DNA from: JBOGJG01 sp050747825
GTDB lineage: Bacteria; Acidobacteriota; UBA6911; RPQK01; JBOGJG01
Assembly: GCA_050747825.1 (NCBI GenBank)
Contig: JBOGJG010000330.1
Coordinates: 1-60,097 of the forward strand
Length of the DNA stretch: 60,097 bases
Direction of reading: 5' to 3'
Shown piece by piece: positions 17,884 to 25,835 of this stretch (position 1 is its first letter; each line of letters opens with the position of its first letter). The translations under genes and the position numbers were made by a program. The notes beneath the pieces were generated by a model that worked only from the letters and a program-made list of their open reading frames with translations, searched no databases and was not told the DNA's origin.

Positions 17884-18053
17884 GAGCGCCCACAAAACGT
17901 GCATAATGGCCGCTCCTTAAAAAACGGCTGGGCGACGTGGATGACGAAATGAAGCGATTTCTGGGCAGCGCCCTTGGGCTTCCTCCGTTTGCGGGAGCTT
18001 TCCTTGATATGCTCGTACTGACGTTCGTCTTTTTTAGTCCAAGCTCTCGGCAT
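17829..18053 (-). pseudogene. Small Rho-N-type protein gene interrupted by an inverted DUF72 segment
   Basis: From ATG 18053 the frame begins MPRAWTKKDERQYEHIKESS, which matches the start of a roughly 95-residue basic protein family in bacteria (often annotated as plasmid stabilization or Rho-termination-factor N-domain protein). The start has an excellent ribosome binding site (aaggaga). After about 25 codons the frame enters the inverted copy of DUF72 gene sequence at 17918-17978 and continues with unrelated residues (PKGAAQKSLHFVIH) to a stop inside the 3' end of the cobalamin-binding gene. The conserved C-terminal half of the family is absent. The product, if made, would be a 74-residue chimera; loss of function is inferred. 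Confidence 0.6.
17918..17978 (+). repeat. Inverted copy of DUF72 gene segment (arm 1)
   Basis: This 61-bp segment, beginning taaaaaacggctg and ending cagcgcccttggg, is the reverse complement of 18501-18561 with a single mismatch (g at 17931). The partner is inside the DUF72 coding region, so this arm is the displaced copy; it sits inside the truncated small gene. Arms are 522 bases apart. Confidence 0.9.
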
Positions 18054-18101
18054 ACTATCTCCTTGCGCCTGTTTACAAGCAATTCCTGTCCCGGCCGCTG
18101 C

Positions 18102-18791
18102 TCAGGCGAGACCTATCTCTTCTTGCAGTTGCCTGGCCAGGAGGGGCGCCCGATCTTCATGCTTGAAATAGACGAACACATCGCCCGGCCGTGAGGAAAT
18201 CCATTGGGCCCAGTTCCGCATCTCATCCGGCGTGTAATCCTCCTTGCGCAGGCGCATGTAAACAAAGGGAGCCGTGATCTCCCTCACGGCGGGCTTTTCC
18301 AGGGTCTCGACAATGGCCTGAGCGGCCCCATGCCGGCGCAGGGTGCTTAAGACTTCCTCGCACTGCCAGGAGTCATGGCGGAACTCCACAGCCAGGCGGA
18401 CCTGGCTCGAATAAGCCTCCAGAAAGCTGGACAGGACGGAGACGTCCTTGCGAAAGTAAGGAGGAAGCTGGACCAGAATCACGGCCAGTCTGGAATCCAA
18501 CCCAAGGGCGCTGCCCAGAAATCGCTTCATTTCGTCATCCACGTCGCGCAGCCGTTTTTTATGGGTGATCTGCTGGTTTAGCTTAAGCGTAAAGCGAAAC
18601 TCGTCAGGTACCTGCGACGCCCAGTCCCGCACCGAAGCTTCTGAAGGAATTCGGTAGAAAGTGTAGTTGATCTCGGTGGTCGTGAAATGGCGGGCGTAGT
18701 AGGAGAGATACTCTTTTGGGGAAAGCTTTTCGGGATAAAAAAACCCCTTCCATTCAGAGTAGGAGAAGCCGGAAGTTCCAATGTAGATCAT
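18102..18791 (-). CDS. DUF72 domain-containing protein (YecE-like)
   Basis: This 229-residue protein of the DUF72 family has a TIM-barrel-like fold and unknown biochemical role. It starts IYIGTSGFSYSEWKGFFYP, the family signature, and contains YARHFTTTEINYTFYRIP and VEFRHDSW. The ATG at 18791 is preferred over an upstream one at 18869 because it begins at the conserved signature and has aaagga 5 bases before it. Residues around MKRFLGSALGL are the source of the inverted 61-bp repeat. Its start region faces the rnhA start, so the two share a short divergent promoter region. Confidence 0.88.
   Translation of the reverse strand: MIYIGTSGFSYSEWKGFFYPEKLSPKEYLSYYARHFTTTEINYTFYRIPSEASVRDWASQVPDEFRFTLKLNQQITHKKRLRDVDDEMKRFLGSALGLDSRLAVILVQLPPYFRKDVSVLSSFLEAYSSQVRLAVEFRHDSWQCEEVLSTLRRHGAAQAIVETLEKPAVREITAPFVYMRLRKEDYTPDEMRNWAQWISSRPGDVFVYFKHEDRAPLLARQLQEEIGLA
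18501..18561 (-). repeat. DUF72 gene segment duplicated in inverted orientation (arm 2)
   Basis: This is the coding-sequence partner of the 61-bp inverted repeat at 17918-17978. It encodes the in-frame string VDDEMKRFLGSALG of the DUF72 protein and is therefore the parental copy. Confidence 0.9.
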
Positions 18792-18830
18792 ATCCTTTAA
18801 TGTTAATGGAATTGCCGGCAAGGAGGAAAA

Positions 18831-19373
18831 ATGTTCCCGTTTCAGCGATCTGGTATGATGGCCGCTCAAGGCATGTCAAGTTATGGATCAGGGCTTCTTT
18901 GGGGAAAGCCATCCGAGCCAGAAGTGGTGCTTTACACGGACGGAGCTTGCAGCGGCAATCCGGGACCCGGAGGATGGGCGTTTATCCTCAAACATCCGGC
19001 TTCAGGCAAAGTTCTGGAGTGCAGTGGAGCCGATCCGCTGACCACCAACAACAAAATGGAGCTTCAGGCGCTCATTGAGGGCCTCAAGAAGCTGAAGCAG
19101 CCGGCCTGCGTGCACGTAGTGACTGATAGTTCCTACGTTCAGAAAGGCATCACAGAGTGGATTGCCGGCTGGAAGCGACGCGGCTGGAAGCGCAAGACAA
19201 GCAACGGCTATGAGCCGGTGAAGAACGTCGAACTGTGGACGGAGCTGGACGAGTTAGTGGACAAGCAACGGCAGATCTCTTTCGAGCTGGTCAAGGGACA
19301 TGTCGGGCATCCGGAAAACGAGCGCTGCGATGAGTTGGCGGTACAGGCTTACAAGGAACTGATGAGCCGCTGA
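18831..19373 (+). CDS. rnhA: Ribonuclease HI
   Basis: This 180-residue enzyme degrades the RNA strand of RNA-DNA hybrids (R-loops, primers) with Mg2+. The acidic active site is complete: Asp37 in YTDGACSGNPGPGGW, Glu77 in NNKMELQAL, Asp99 in VTDSSYV, and the final Asp in ENERCDELA. The basic protrusion WKRRGWKRK is present, as in the E. coli type. The start ATG follows an ideal ribosome binding site (aaggagg) and gives about 27 more N-terminal residues than the minimal enzyme, with no recognisable domain. It stands alone, divergent from the DUF72 gene. Confidence 0.95.
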   Translation: MFPFQRSGMMAAQGMSSYGSGLLWGKPSEPEVVLYTDGACSGNPGPGGWAFILKHPASGKVLECSGADPLTTNNKMELQALIEGLKKLKQPACVHVVTDSSYVQKGITEWIAGWKRRGWKRKTSNGYEPVKNVELWTELDELVDKQRQISFELVKGHVGHPENERCDELAVQAYKELMSR

Positions 19374-19427
19374 GCCGCGGGCCGCGAAAGGGCGCCACAA
19401 AATATCCCGAAAAGGCACGCAAACCGG

Positions 19428-20648
19428 CTAGAGGTTAATCTGAAAGCGCATTTGAAAAATGTTGGCGGCACCGAGGCCGTCTCGATCGGAAGAAACGTAG
19501 TTCCACATGATTCGGGCGTTGGGATTCAGATACCAGTTCAGGCCCAGAGTAAAGTCGTCGAGTTTTCCTCCCATAATGGTTTCATCGGTCAGATCCAGGT
19601 GAGAATAGCGCACCGCAAGTTCCCAGGCGCCGGAATTTCCCGACCCGGAGAGAAAGTTGGAACGGGGCCTGACACTCCCAAATGCGCCGCTCGAGTTGCT
19701 GTAGCTGCGGTGCTCGCCTGTGAGAACTAAGCTGCCCTGAATGTAGTAAGCGTTGAAAGAGTCCCCCGTGCCAGCCGGCCTGTCGAGGACGACGTGGAAA
19801 TACTCACCCTGAACAGAAGCGGGTCCGAAGAGCAGGGCCGCCTCAGCAGCAATGCGGTCGTCGGACTCGGCCGGCAGCGATTCCGTATCGACGAATCTGG
19901 GTGACAGGTGCACTTCCGGCCTCTGGCGAAAACGTACCAGGTTGTCGCCGGGACTGCGATGGCTGTAGGCAAACCCCAGATGAAGGAGCCGTTGACCGGA
20001 GCCGTCAGTCCAGGGGAGTCCGGTCAACCGACCTGTCAGGTTGAAGTCCCCATCCCCGACTGCTGTGCCGCTATCATCTGTGTCGCGAAACGTTCCCAGA
20101 GCCCAGGTCATCCGTCGATCAAAGGCCGTATTGCGGGCCATGATGCCCGTATTGCGGCTGGGAGCAAAGACATTTCCCAGAGATCTTTCCATAAAAGTAA
20201 TGTTATTTGAGCTGGTCACTTCTTCGAGGCTGAAAGGCTCCTTGAAATGACCGGCCTGAACCCGGCCCACTCCGGGAAGACCCTGCAGGCCGGCATAGAC
20301 GTCTTTTAAAGCCACCTCGCCGTTGGCGAAATCAAGCTGGATATTAAAGACAACGTGCTCATGAATCTCGCCCCCAAAGTTAAGGCGGAGACGCCGGAAT
20401 TCGGTTCCGTTCTCAAGAGGACCCACCACTGCTTCCAATTCGTCGTCGCCCGAGATGAAGACCCAATCATTGTGAATGCGGCCTCCCAACTCCAAATGGA
20501 AGTTGCCGTCGGCGGTCTCGAACTGGAGGCCCTCGTCCCAATAAACATGAAAAGCCTTATCCTGTTCCTCCTGTGCTTGAACCTGAAGGGATAGCGAAAA
20601 AAGTACGAAAATCGTAAGTGCAAGGGATACGACTGTCTTGATCTTCAT
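19428..20648 (-). CDS. Phosphate-selective porin O/P family protein
   Basis: The 406-residue outer-membrane porin has a signal peptide (about 1-25, ending QVQAQ). The OprP/OprO-type barrel shows GGRIHNDWVFI, then RRLRLNFGGEIHEHVVFNIQLDFANG and the loop string FKEPFSLEEVTSSNNITFMERSL, close to the family consensus. The C-terminus MRFQINL is a typical barrel end. Homologues pass phosphate or other anions; the specificity here is not visible. It precedes the glucan/trehalose genes on the same strand but is separated from them by about 90 bases and is their downstream neighbour, so it probably has its own promoter. Confidence 0.88.
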   Translation of the reverse strand: MKIKTVVSLALTIFVLFSLSLQVQAQEEQDKAFHVYWDEGLQFETADGNFHLELGGRIHNDWVFISGDDELEAVVGPLENGTEFRRLRLNFGGEIHEHVVFNIQLDFANGEVALKDVYAGLQGLPGVGRVQAGHFKEPFSLEEVTSSNNITFMERSLGNVFAPSRNTGIMARNTAFDRRMTWALGTFRDTDDSGTAVGDGDFNLTGRLTGLPWTDGSGQRLLHLGFAYSHRSPGDNLVRFRQRPEVHLSPRFVDTESLPAESDDRIAAEAALLFGPASVQGEYFHVVLDRPAGTGDSFNAYYIQGSLVLTGEHRSYSNSSGAFGSVRPRSNFLSGSGNSGAWELAVRYSHLDLTDETIMGGKLDDFTLGLNWYLNPNARIMWNYVSSDRDGLGAANIFQMRFQINL

Positions 20649-20683
20649 ATGTCACAATCTTTACACAGAATTGACACGATGTA

Positions 20684-20699
20684 GTGACAGCCTCGTCAC
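20684..20699. promoter_or_regulatory. Possible operator upstream of the porin gene
   Basis: A small inverted repeat gtgac-6-gtcac lies 36-51 bases before the porin start, next to a further ttgacac (20671-20677). Read on the gene's strand, the ctgtca-type repeats faintly recall a Pho box, but the 11-base periodicity of that element is not kept, so this is only a weak candidate site. Confidence 0.25.
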
Positions 20700-20741
20700 A
20701 CGATTGCTAACTCAGCCTTGCACAGCGCCGGGGAGCGGCCA

Positions 20742-23393
20742 CTATTGGGCAGAAATCAACAGCGCCCAGGGGAGGGTGGTGAAAAGGTTGGCGAGGGGGA
20801 GGACCAGACCGCCGTTTTCCGTGACTACCGGAATCGCTTCGCCGGTCAAGGCTTGGCGCAATTCACGCGGAGCATCTGGGGCCAGGATCAGACGCGTGTC
20901 CGCCCAGGTGTCCAGACCCAGAGGGAAGCGGCCGGGCCGGCTCAGGTGAGTGAAAAAACGAGGGACGGCCAGGAGGAAACACTCATTGTCGATGCGGCGC
21001 ATGAAGGCGCACACATTGTAAGCTCGATCTCCGATCACTTCGAGCGGCTCATAGCTCCCCTCCTGAAAGAGCCGCTTCCTCGCGTTGCGCAGCTCCAAGG
21101 CCTTGTACGTAAAGAACAGCTTGATCCTGCCGTCCTGCCACGAGCTCAGCAGTTCCGAGGTGAGGCCAGGCCGGTCGCGGCCTTCGTCATTCTTCAATCG
21201 AGCCAGCAGGCGCCTGCGGGTGTCGAAATCCACTGGCCGGCGGTTGTCAGGATCGACCAGGCTAAAGCTCCATAGCTCAGTGCCCTGATAGAAGTCCGGA
21301 ACTCCAGGGGAACAGACCTTCAGTAGAAGCTGAGACAGCGAGTTCAGAGCTCCATAAAAGGCAATCTGCTGCTGAAAGTGGAGGAAGTCTTCCATAAAAG
21401 GGCCGGAGGCTGAAAAGAGGAACTCTACGAAGCCCTGAAGAGTCCGCTCATGCGCCGCGTGAGGCCGGCTCCAGCGGGTATTTACCTTGGCCTCGCGGGC
21501 GGCTTTGATCAGGTATTCTTTGAGCCGATCTTTAAAGTCAGGCCGCTCCGCTTCAGCCAGGGGCCAGGCGCCGACCAGGCTCTGGTAGATCAAGATCTCC
21601 TCATTGGGCTCCGGAATCGGCCGGCCATCCACCAACTGCATCCCGGAGCGGTTCCACTCGCTCCAGCGCTGGAGACGTTCTTCCCAGGCCTGCGGCAACT
21701 CGCTCAAGACATTGATTCGCGCCCGGACGTCCTCACTGCGCTTCGTATCATGCGTGGAGGTGGCATTGAGCGTACAGGGCCAATACTGGAGTCGATGGCT
21801 GTTGAAATCATGAAATTTCTCTAGTGAAATGGCGCCCGCTTCCGGATCAGCTCCAACTTCGTTAATTGAGATCAGACGGTTATCCACGTAAAAGGCGGTA
21901 TCCTCCACACCTTTGGCCGTTACAGGGCTCGCGAACTTCTGCCATTGCATGACGAATTGCAGCCAGTCCCGCCGTTGCTCCGGGGCTCCAGTGTCCAGCA
22001 ACAAGACGCGCCGCAGAAAGGTGAAGACCGGCACGCCAATCGAGGGATTCCTGCGCCTGGCCTCCCCTAAGGCACGCTCAATTCTTGAACGGTCGCGCAC
22101 CGAGACCTCGCAGGCTCGCGTGTAGCTACGGTAGACACTCAGACAGGCAGTCACTTCCACCAGAGAGCGATCCAGGTCTTTTACGGGGAGGTCGCGCCCG
22201 TGACGGTCGTGATCGGCCAGACGTTTCAGATGCAGGCCCAAAGTGCGGATTTCGCCTGCGAAAAGCTTCTGGATGACTTCCTTTTTCTTGTGATAGACGA
22301 CGTCCGGGCGGCTGGTTTTCAGGCCGGTAAAGCGCATGTAAAGGGAATTCAGGACCGCCAGACCCTGTGGCTCGACGAAGATGCCGTTGAGCAGGTTGAG
22401 ATGGTCGTAGCCGGTGGTGCCACAGACCGGCCAGTCGGCGGGCAGGTCTTCGTCGCCCGCGAGGACTTTTTCGACGAGGACGTAGAGGGGCCGCTCCCTG
22501 ACGGTCGCGGCTTGAATGGATTCCGGCGAACCGATGGGTTCCGGCGAACCGATGAGTTCCAGTAAGCGTGTACAGATGGACTCCTGCAAGCGCATGAGGT
22601 AACCGGCAGGGTCGGTCAGTCCGTCAATATGGTCGATGCGCAGGCCCGTGATTTTCCCTTCTTCGATCAGGCGAAAAACCAACGCATGGACATCCTCGAA
22701 GGCTTGCGGGTTTTCAACCGAAACCGCGATCAAGTCGCTGATATTGAAGAAGCGGCGATAGTTCAGCTCTTCCCGGGCTTTGCGCCAGTAGGCCAGCCGA
22801 TAGGGCTGCATTTCCAGAAGCTGATGCAGCCGTTCCAGGTCCATCGGTCCCTCTTCTATAAATGGATGCGAGGACGGCGCCAGCGGAAGCCTGAGCCGGT
22901 GGTAGTGAAGGAAGTGTGTCTCCTCTTCGGATGTGACGCGCAAATTGCCGCTCTCCAGTGCCTGCCCATAGGGCTCTCCCAGAACAGGGAGCATGACACG
23001 ATTTTGAAAACTGTTGCAGGCGGGATTCCAATCAATATCAAAATAAGAGGCATATCTGGATTCGGGGCCGTACTGGAGGACATCCGTCCACCAGGGGTTT
23101 TCGGTATCCAGTGCCATGTGGTTGGGAACGATGTCCAGCAGCAGTCCCATTCCCCGGCTCCTTAGCTCCTGCGCCAGAGCGTCGAAGTCCCGCTCGGAGC
23201 CGAGTTGGGGATTGAGGCGAGAGAAATCTATGACATCGTAGCCGTGGGTGCTCTGCGCGCGAGCCTTAAAGAGAGGCGAGGCGTAAAGATCGGAGATTCC
23301 CAGGCCATGAAGATAGGGGACGAGTGATCGAGCATCCTGAAAACGAAAGGATGAGTTGAACTGCAGCCGGTAGGTTGCGGCTGGGACTCGCAT
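20742..23393 (-). CDS. treY: Maltooligosyltrehalose synthase (GH13)
   Basis: This 883-residue enzyme converts the reducing-end alpha-1,4 bond of a maltooligosaccharide to the alpha,alpha-1,1 bond of trehalose. The N-terminus (VPAATYRLQFNSSFRFQDA, YASPLFKARAQSTHGYDV) is diagnostic of TreY. GH13 catalytic residues are Asp254 in GLRIDHIDGL and Glu308 in VLVEKVLAG, with the third Asp in ATSTHDTKRSEDVRARI. It is longer than some family members because of inserts, one containing a short tandem peptide repeat (IGSPEPIGSPESI, residues about 281-293). The start codon directly abuts the GH57 stop, and its ribosome binding site (ggagg) lies within the end of that gene. It is the last gene of the six-gene operon. 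Confidence 0.95.
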   Translation of the reverse strand: MRVPAATYRLQFNSSFRFQDARSLVPYLHGLGISDLYASPLFKARAQSTHGYDVIDFSRLNPQLGSERDFDALAQELRSRGMGLLLDIVPNHMALDTENPWWTDVLQYGPESRYASYFDIDWNPACNSFQNRVMLPVLGEPYGQALESGNLRVTSEEETHFLHYHRLRLPLAPSSHPFIEEGPMDLERLHQLLEMQPYRLAYWRKAREELNYRRFFNISDLIAVSVENPQAFEDVHALVFRLIEEGKITGLRIDHIDGLTDPAGYLMRLQESICTRLLELIGSPEPIGSPESIQAATVRERPLYVLVEKVLAGDEDLPADWPVCGTTGYDHLNLLNGIFVEPQGLAVLNSLYMRFTGLKTSRPDVVYHKKKEVIQKLFAGEIRTLGLHLKRLADHDRHGRDLPVKDLDRSLVEVTACLSVYRSYTRACEVSVRDRSRIERALGEARRRNPSIGVPVFTFLRRVLLLDTGAPEQRRDWLQFVMQWQKFASPVTAKGVEDTAFYVDNRLISINEVGADPEAGAISLEKFHDFNSHRLQYWPCTLNATSTHDTKRSEDVRARINVLSELPQAWEERLQRWSEWNRSGMQLVDGRPIPEPNEEILIYQSLVGAWPLAEAERPDFKDRLKEYLIKAAREAKVNTRWSRPHAAHERTLQGFVEFLFSASGPFMEDFLHFQQQIAFYGALNSLSQLLLKVCSPGVPDFYQGTELWSFSLVDPDNRRPVDFDTRRRLLARLKNDEGRDRPGLTSELLSSWQDGRIKLFFTYKALELRNARKRLFQEGSYEPLEVIGDRAYNVCAFMRRIDNECFLLAVPRFFTHLSRPGRFPLGLDTWADTRLILAPDAPRELRQALTGEAIPVVTENGGLVLPLANLFTTLPWALLISAQ

Positions 23394-25835
23394 TTACGCC
23401 TCCTGGGCGACCGGAATGGCAATAGCCAGTTGATCCCCCAGGGAGACAAAATGCCCGATCCATTTCTGCGCCTGAGGGTCACCAGACTCCGCCTTTTCCC
23501 GGATTCGAAAGTACACCCCATTCAGCATGTTCCAGTAAAGATTTTGCGGCTGGCGCAGATTGACCTCGAAGGGCAGAGAGCGGGCAATCTTTGCCGTTGC
23601 TTCAACTTTCTGAAGGAGAGTCAGGTTCTCCGGATGGGCGGACAGAGCCGTCGCCAGGTTTTCCAGGCTGCCGCGCAGGACGAACTCCAGCCCGGCGGCG
23701 TCCAGATCCAGCCTTTCCTCCCGGGCCTCCTCGAGCAGTGCGTGCACCCTTTTCAGATCAAAATCTTCCTCATGAAAAGCCAGCTTTAGATCTCTGTTCA
23801 GGACGAATTCTCCCGGAAGCCTGAAGGCCTGCGGCAATGGAATATTGAGGTCTCCCATGAGCCGTATCATGAAAGAGTACTGGTTGTGAATCCTGCGGTA
23901 TTCGTTTTCCAACTCGGCCAGGTTGGATTCCATGATCTTGTCCACGATCTTGCGCTGCTCATCGCGGAAGAGAGACTTCAGAGAATAAGTGGAGGTCCCG
24001 AAGTGCTTGTCCAGAGCGCGGATCGTCCCGGTCAAATCAGCCTTCTTGAAGGGAGTGATGATCTCGCGGCTCATGGCCTGATATGCCTCTTTCTCCTTCG
24101 TGAGGCGGACCGCTCCGTGCAGATTGCCCTCGGCAAAGTAGAGGGCGCCGAAGCCCAGCCGCCCCGATTCGCGCGTGATTTCCGAAGTAATTAGGGCTCG
24201 CGCCACAATCAGCCTGGCTTTGCCGGACTCCTCCTCCTGAAAATCCTCGCGATCCACTGCGTAGCAGTAGATCCGATTTCGTTTTGAGTGGGGCTCGAAG
24301 AGTGAAGTGACGGCGAAGTGCGCGGCAACCCTGTTCAGGTCTACGAAGGCGGGCTTGACGAGTTTGTCATAGATGCGCCGTCCATTTTCGTGCTCGACAA
24401 GGTTGCTTTCGGCCGCTTCAAGCCTCTGCAGAAAGGGTTCTTCCAACTCCGTCTGGAACAACTCCTGCCCGAGCTGAACCGCGCGGCCCGCATACTGGAT
24501 GACCTGAACGGTTTCGATCCCCGACAGCTCATCAAAGAACCAGCCGCAGCTCGTGTACATCAGCATGGCATGGCGCTGCATTTCGAGCAGCTTCAGCACG
24601 GTAATCTTCTCCTCGTCCCCGAGCGGACGGCTGGCGTACTGACTCAGGAAGCCGTTGAGGTTTCCATCCGACCGATTGAGGATGACCCGGATGAAGCCGT
24701 CCCGGGCGGCCCATGGGACGTGAAAAAACTCAGCCGCCTTCTGCTCGTAAAGGGGCGCCAGGGTTTCCCGCAGCCAGTCCAGTGCGGCGCGCAAGGGCCC
24801 TCGCCACTCCTGGTTCCATTCCGGATGCGCCCCGGTATTGCAGCCACAGTTCTCCATCCATCGGCCCAAGCCGTGAGCGCAGCTCCAGGCTGTGTTCTCG
24901 AGGATCTGGACCTCGTGAGTGGGCGGGTGTTTTTCCAGGAACTCAGCGTAGTTGGTGATCTCGACGATTCTTTTGGAGTCGATGTACTGCAGCGCATAGG
25001 CCAGTGCCATATCACCAAAGCGATGATGATGGCCGTAAGTTTCCCCGTCAGTTGCAATATGAAGCAGTTGGGGCCATTCCCTTTCCTCATTGAAGCCGCT
25101 GCTCAGGCGGTGTGCGAAATGCTCTCCGCTGCCAAGCAGGCGCTCGAAGGCCACTGCCTGAGAAATCGGTCCGTTGTAAAAAAACAGCGTGATGCTGCGC
25201 CCTGACGGCAGCGCCTGCTGATAGGCCATCGTGGGATCGATCTCACCGCCTGTGACGCCTTCCCATCTCTTGCCGCCTTTCCTGCGCACCTTGGCGGCCT
25301 GGTAAGGTGAGAGGATGGTGAATTGAATTCCGTGCTCGGCCATCAGATCCAGCGTTTCAAGATCGACAGCCGTTTCGGGAAGCCACATGCCCTCGGGCTT
25401 GCGCTGAAAGCGCTGCTCGAAATCGCGGATTCCCCAGATAATCTGCGTCTCCTTGTCCCGGCGATTGGCCAGGGGCATGATCATATGATTATAGGCTTGC
25501 GCCAGAGCTGACCCGTGTCCGGAGAACCTTTTCAGGCTCTCCCGATCGGCTTCCAGAATTCGCTCGTAGACATCAGGCGCGTTGGCCTGAAACCAGCTCA
25601 GGACGGTGGGTCCAAAATTGAAGCTGATCCTCGAATAGTTGTTGACGATATCCGTGATATAGCCCTTGCCGTTAACGATGCGGGAAGCCGCATTCGGCGC
25701 ATAACACTCCGCCGTGATTCGTTCGTTCCAGTCGTGGTAGGGATAAGCGGAATCCTGCTGCTCAATGGCCTCCAGCCAGGGGTTCTCCCTCGGCGGCTGG
25801 TAGAAATGTCCGTGGATGCAGATATAACGTTTCAT
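23394..25835 (-). CDS. GH57 family protein with DUF3536 domain
   Basis: The 813-residue protein starts YICIHGHFYQPPRENPWLE, the first conserved region of glycoside hydrolase family 57. The probable nucleophile Glu lies in GMWLPETAVDLETL, and the acid-base Asp region is ATDGETYGHHH. The C-terminal half is the DUF3536 extension (about 500-810). GH57 enzymes act on alpha-1,4 or alpha-1,6 glucans (amylases, 4-alpha-glucanotransferases, branching enzymes, amylopullulanases). The reaction of the DUF3536 group is not established to my knowledge. It lies between treZ and treY, where a debranching enzyme (TreX/GlgX) would normally be found, and overlaps treZ by 4 bases. A glucan-trimming or debranching role is therefore a reasonable hypothesis. 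Confidence 0.88.
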   Translation of the reverse strand: MKRYICIHGHFYQPPRENPWLEAIEQQDSAYPYHDWNERITAECYAPNAASRIVNGKGYITDIVNNYSRISFNFGPTVLSWFQANAPDVYERILEADRESLKRFSGHGSALAQAYNHMIMPLANRRDKETQIIWGIRDFEQRFQRKPEGMWLPETAVDLETLDLMAEHGIQFTILSPYQAAKVRRKGGKRWEGVTGGEIDPTMAYQQALPSGRSITLFFYNGPISQAVAFERLLGSGEHFAHRLSSGFNEEREWPQLLHIATDGETYGHHHRFGDMALAYALQYIDSKRIVEITNYAEFLEKHPPTHEVQILENTAWSCAHGLGRWMENCGCNTGAHPEWNQEWRGPLRAALDWLRETLAPLYEQKAAEFFHVPWAARDGFIRVILNRSDGNLNGFLSQYASRPLGDEEKITVLKLLEMQRHAMLMYTSCGWFFDELSGIETVQVIQYAGRAVQLGQELFQTELEEPFLQRLEAAESNLVEHENGRRIYDKLVKPAFVDLNRVAAHFAVTSLFEPHSKRNRIYCYAVDREDFQEEESGKARLIVARALITSEITRESGRLGFGALYFAEGNLHGAVRLTKEKEAYQAMSREIITPFKKADLTGTIRALDKHFGTSTYSLKSLFRDEQRKIVDKIMESNLAELENEYRRIHNQYSFMIRLMGDLNIPLPQAFRLPGEFVLNRDLKLAFHEEDFDLKRVHALLEEAREERLDLDAAGLEFVLRGSLENLATALSAHPENLTLLQKVEATAKIARSLPFEVNLRQPQNLYWNMLNGVYFRIREKAESGDPQAQKWIGHFVSLGDQLAIAIPVAQEA

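Noticed and set aside
18375..18581. 68-codon plus-strand frame sharing PKGAAQKSLHFVIH with the truncated small gene
   Set aside because: It is the antisense reading of the DUF72 gene; the shared peptide only reflects the inverted repeat.
20655..20700. Pho box upstream of the phosphate-selective porin
   Set aside because: ctgtca-like repeats are present but not with 11-base periodicity; kept only as a weak operator candidate.
24318..25205. 295-codon plus-strand frame opposite the GH57 gene
   Set aside because: Antisense shadow; the GH57 motifs lie on the minus strand.
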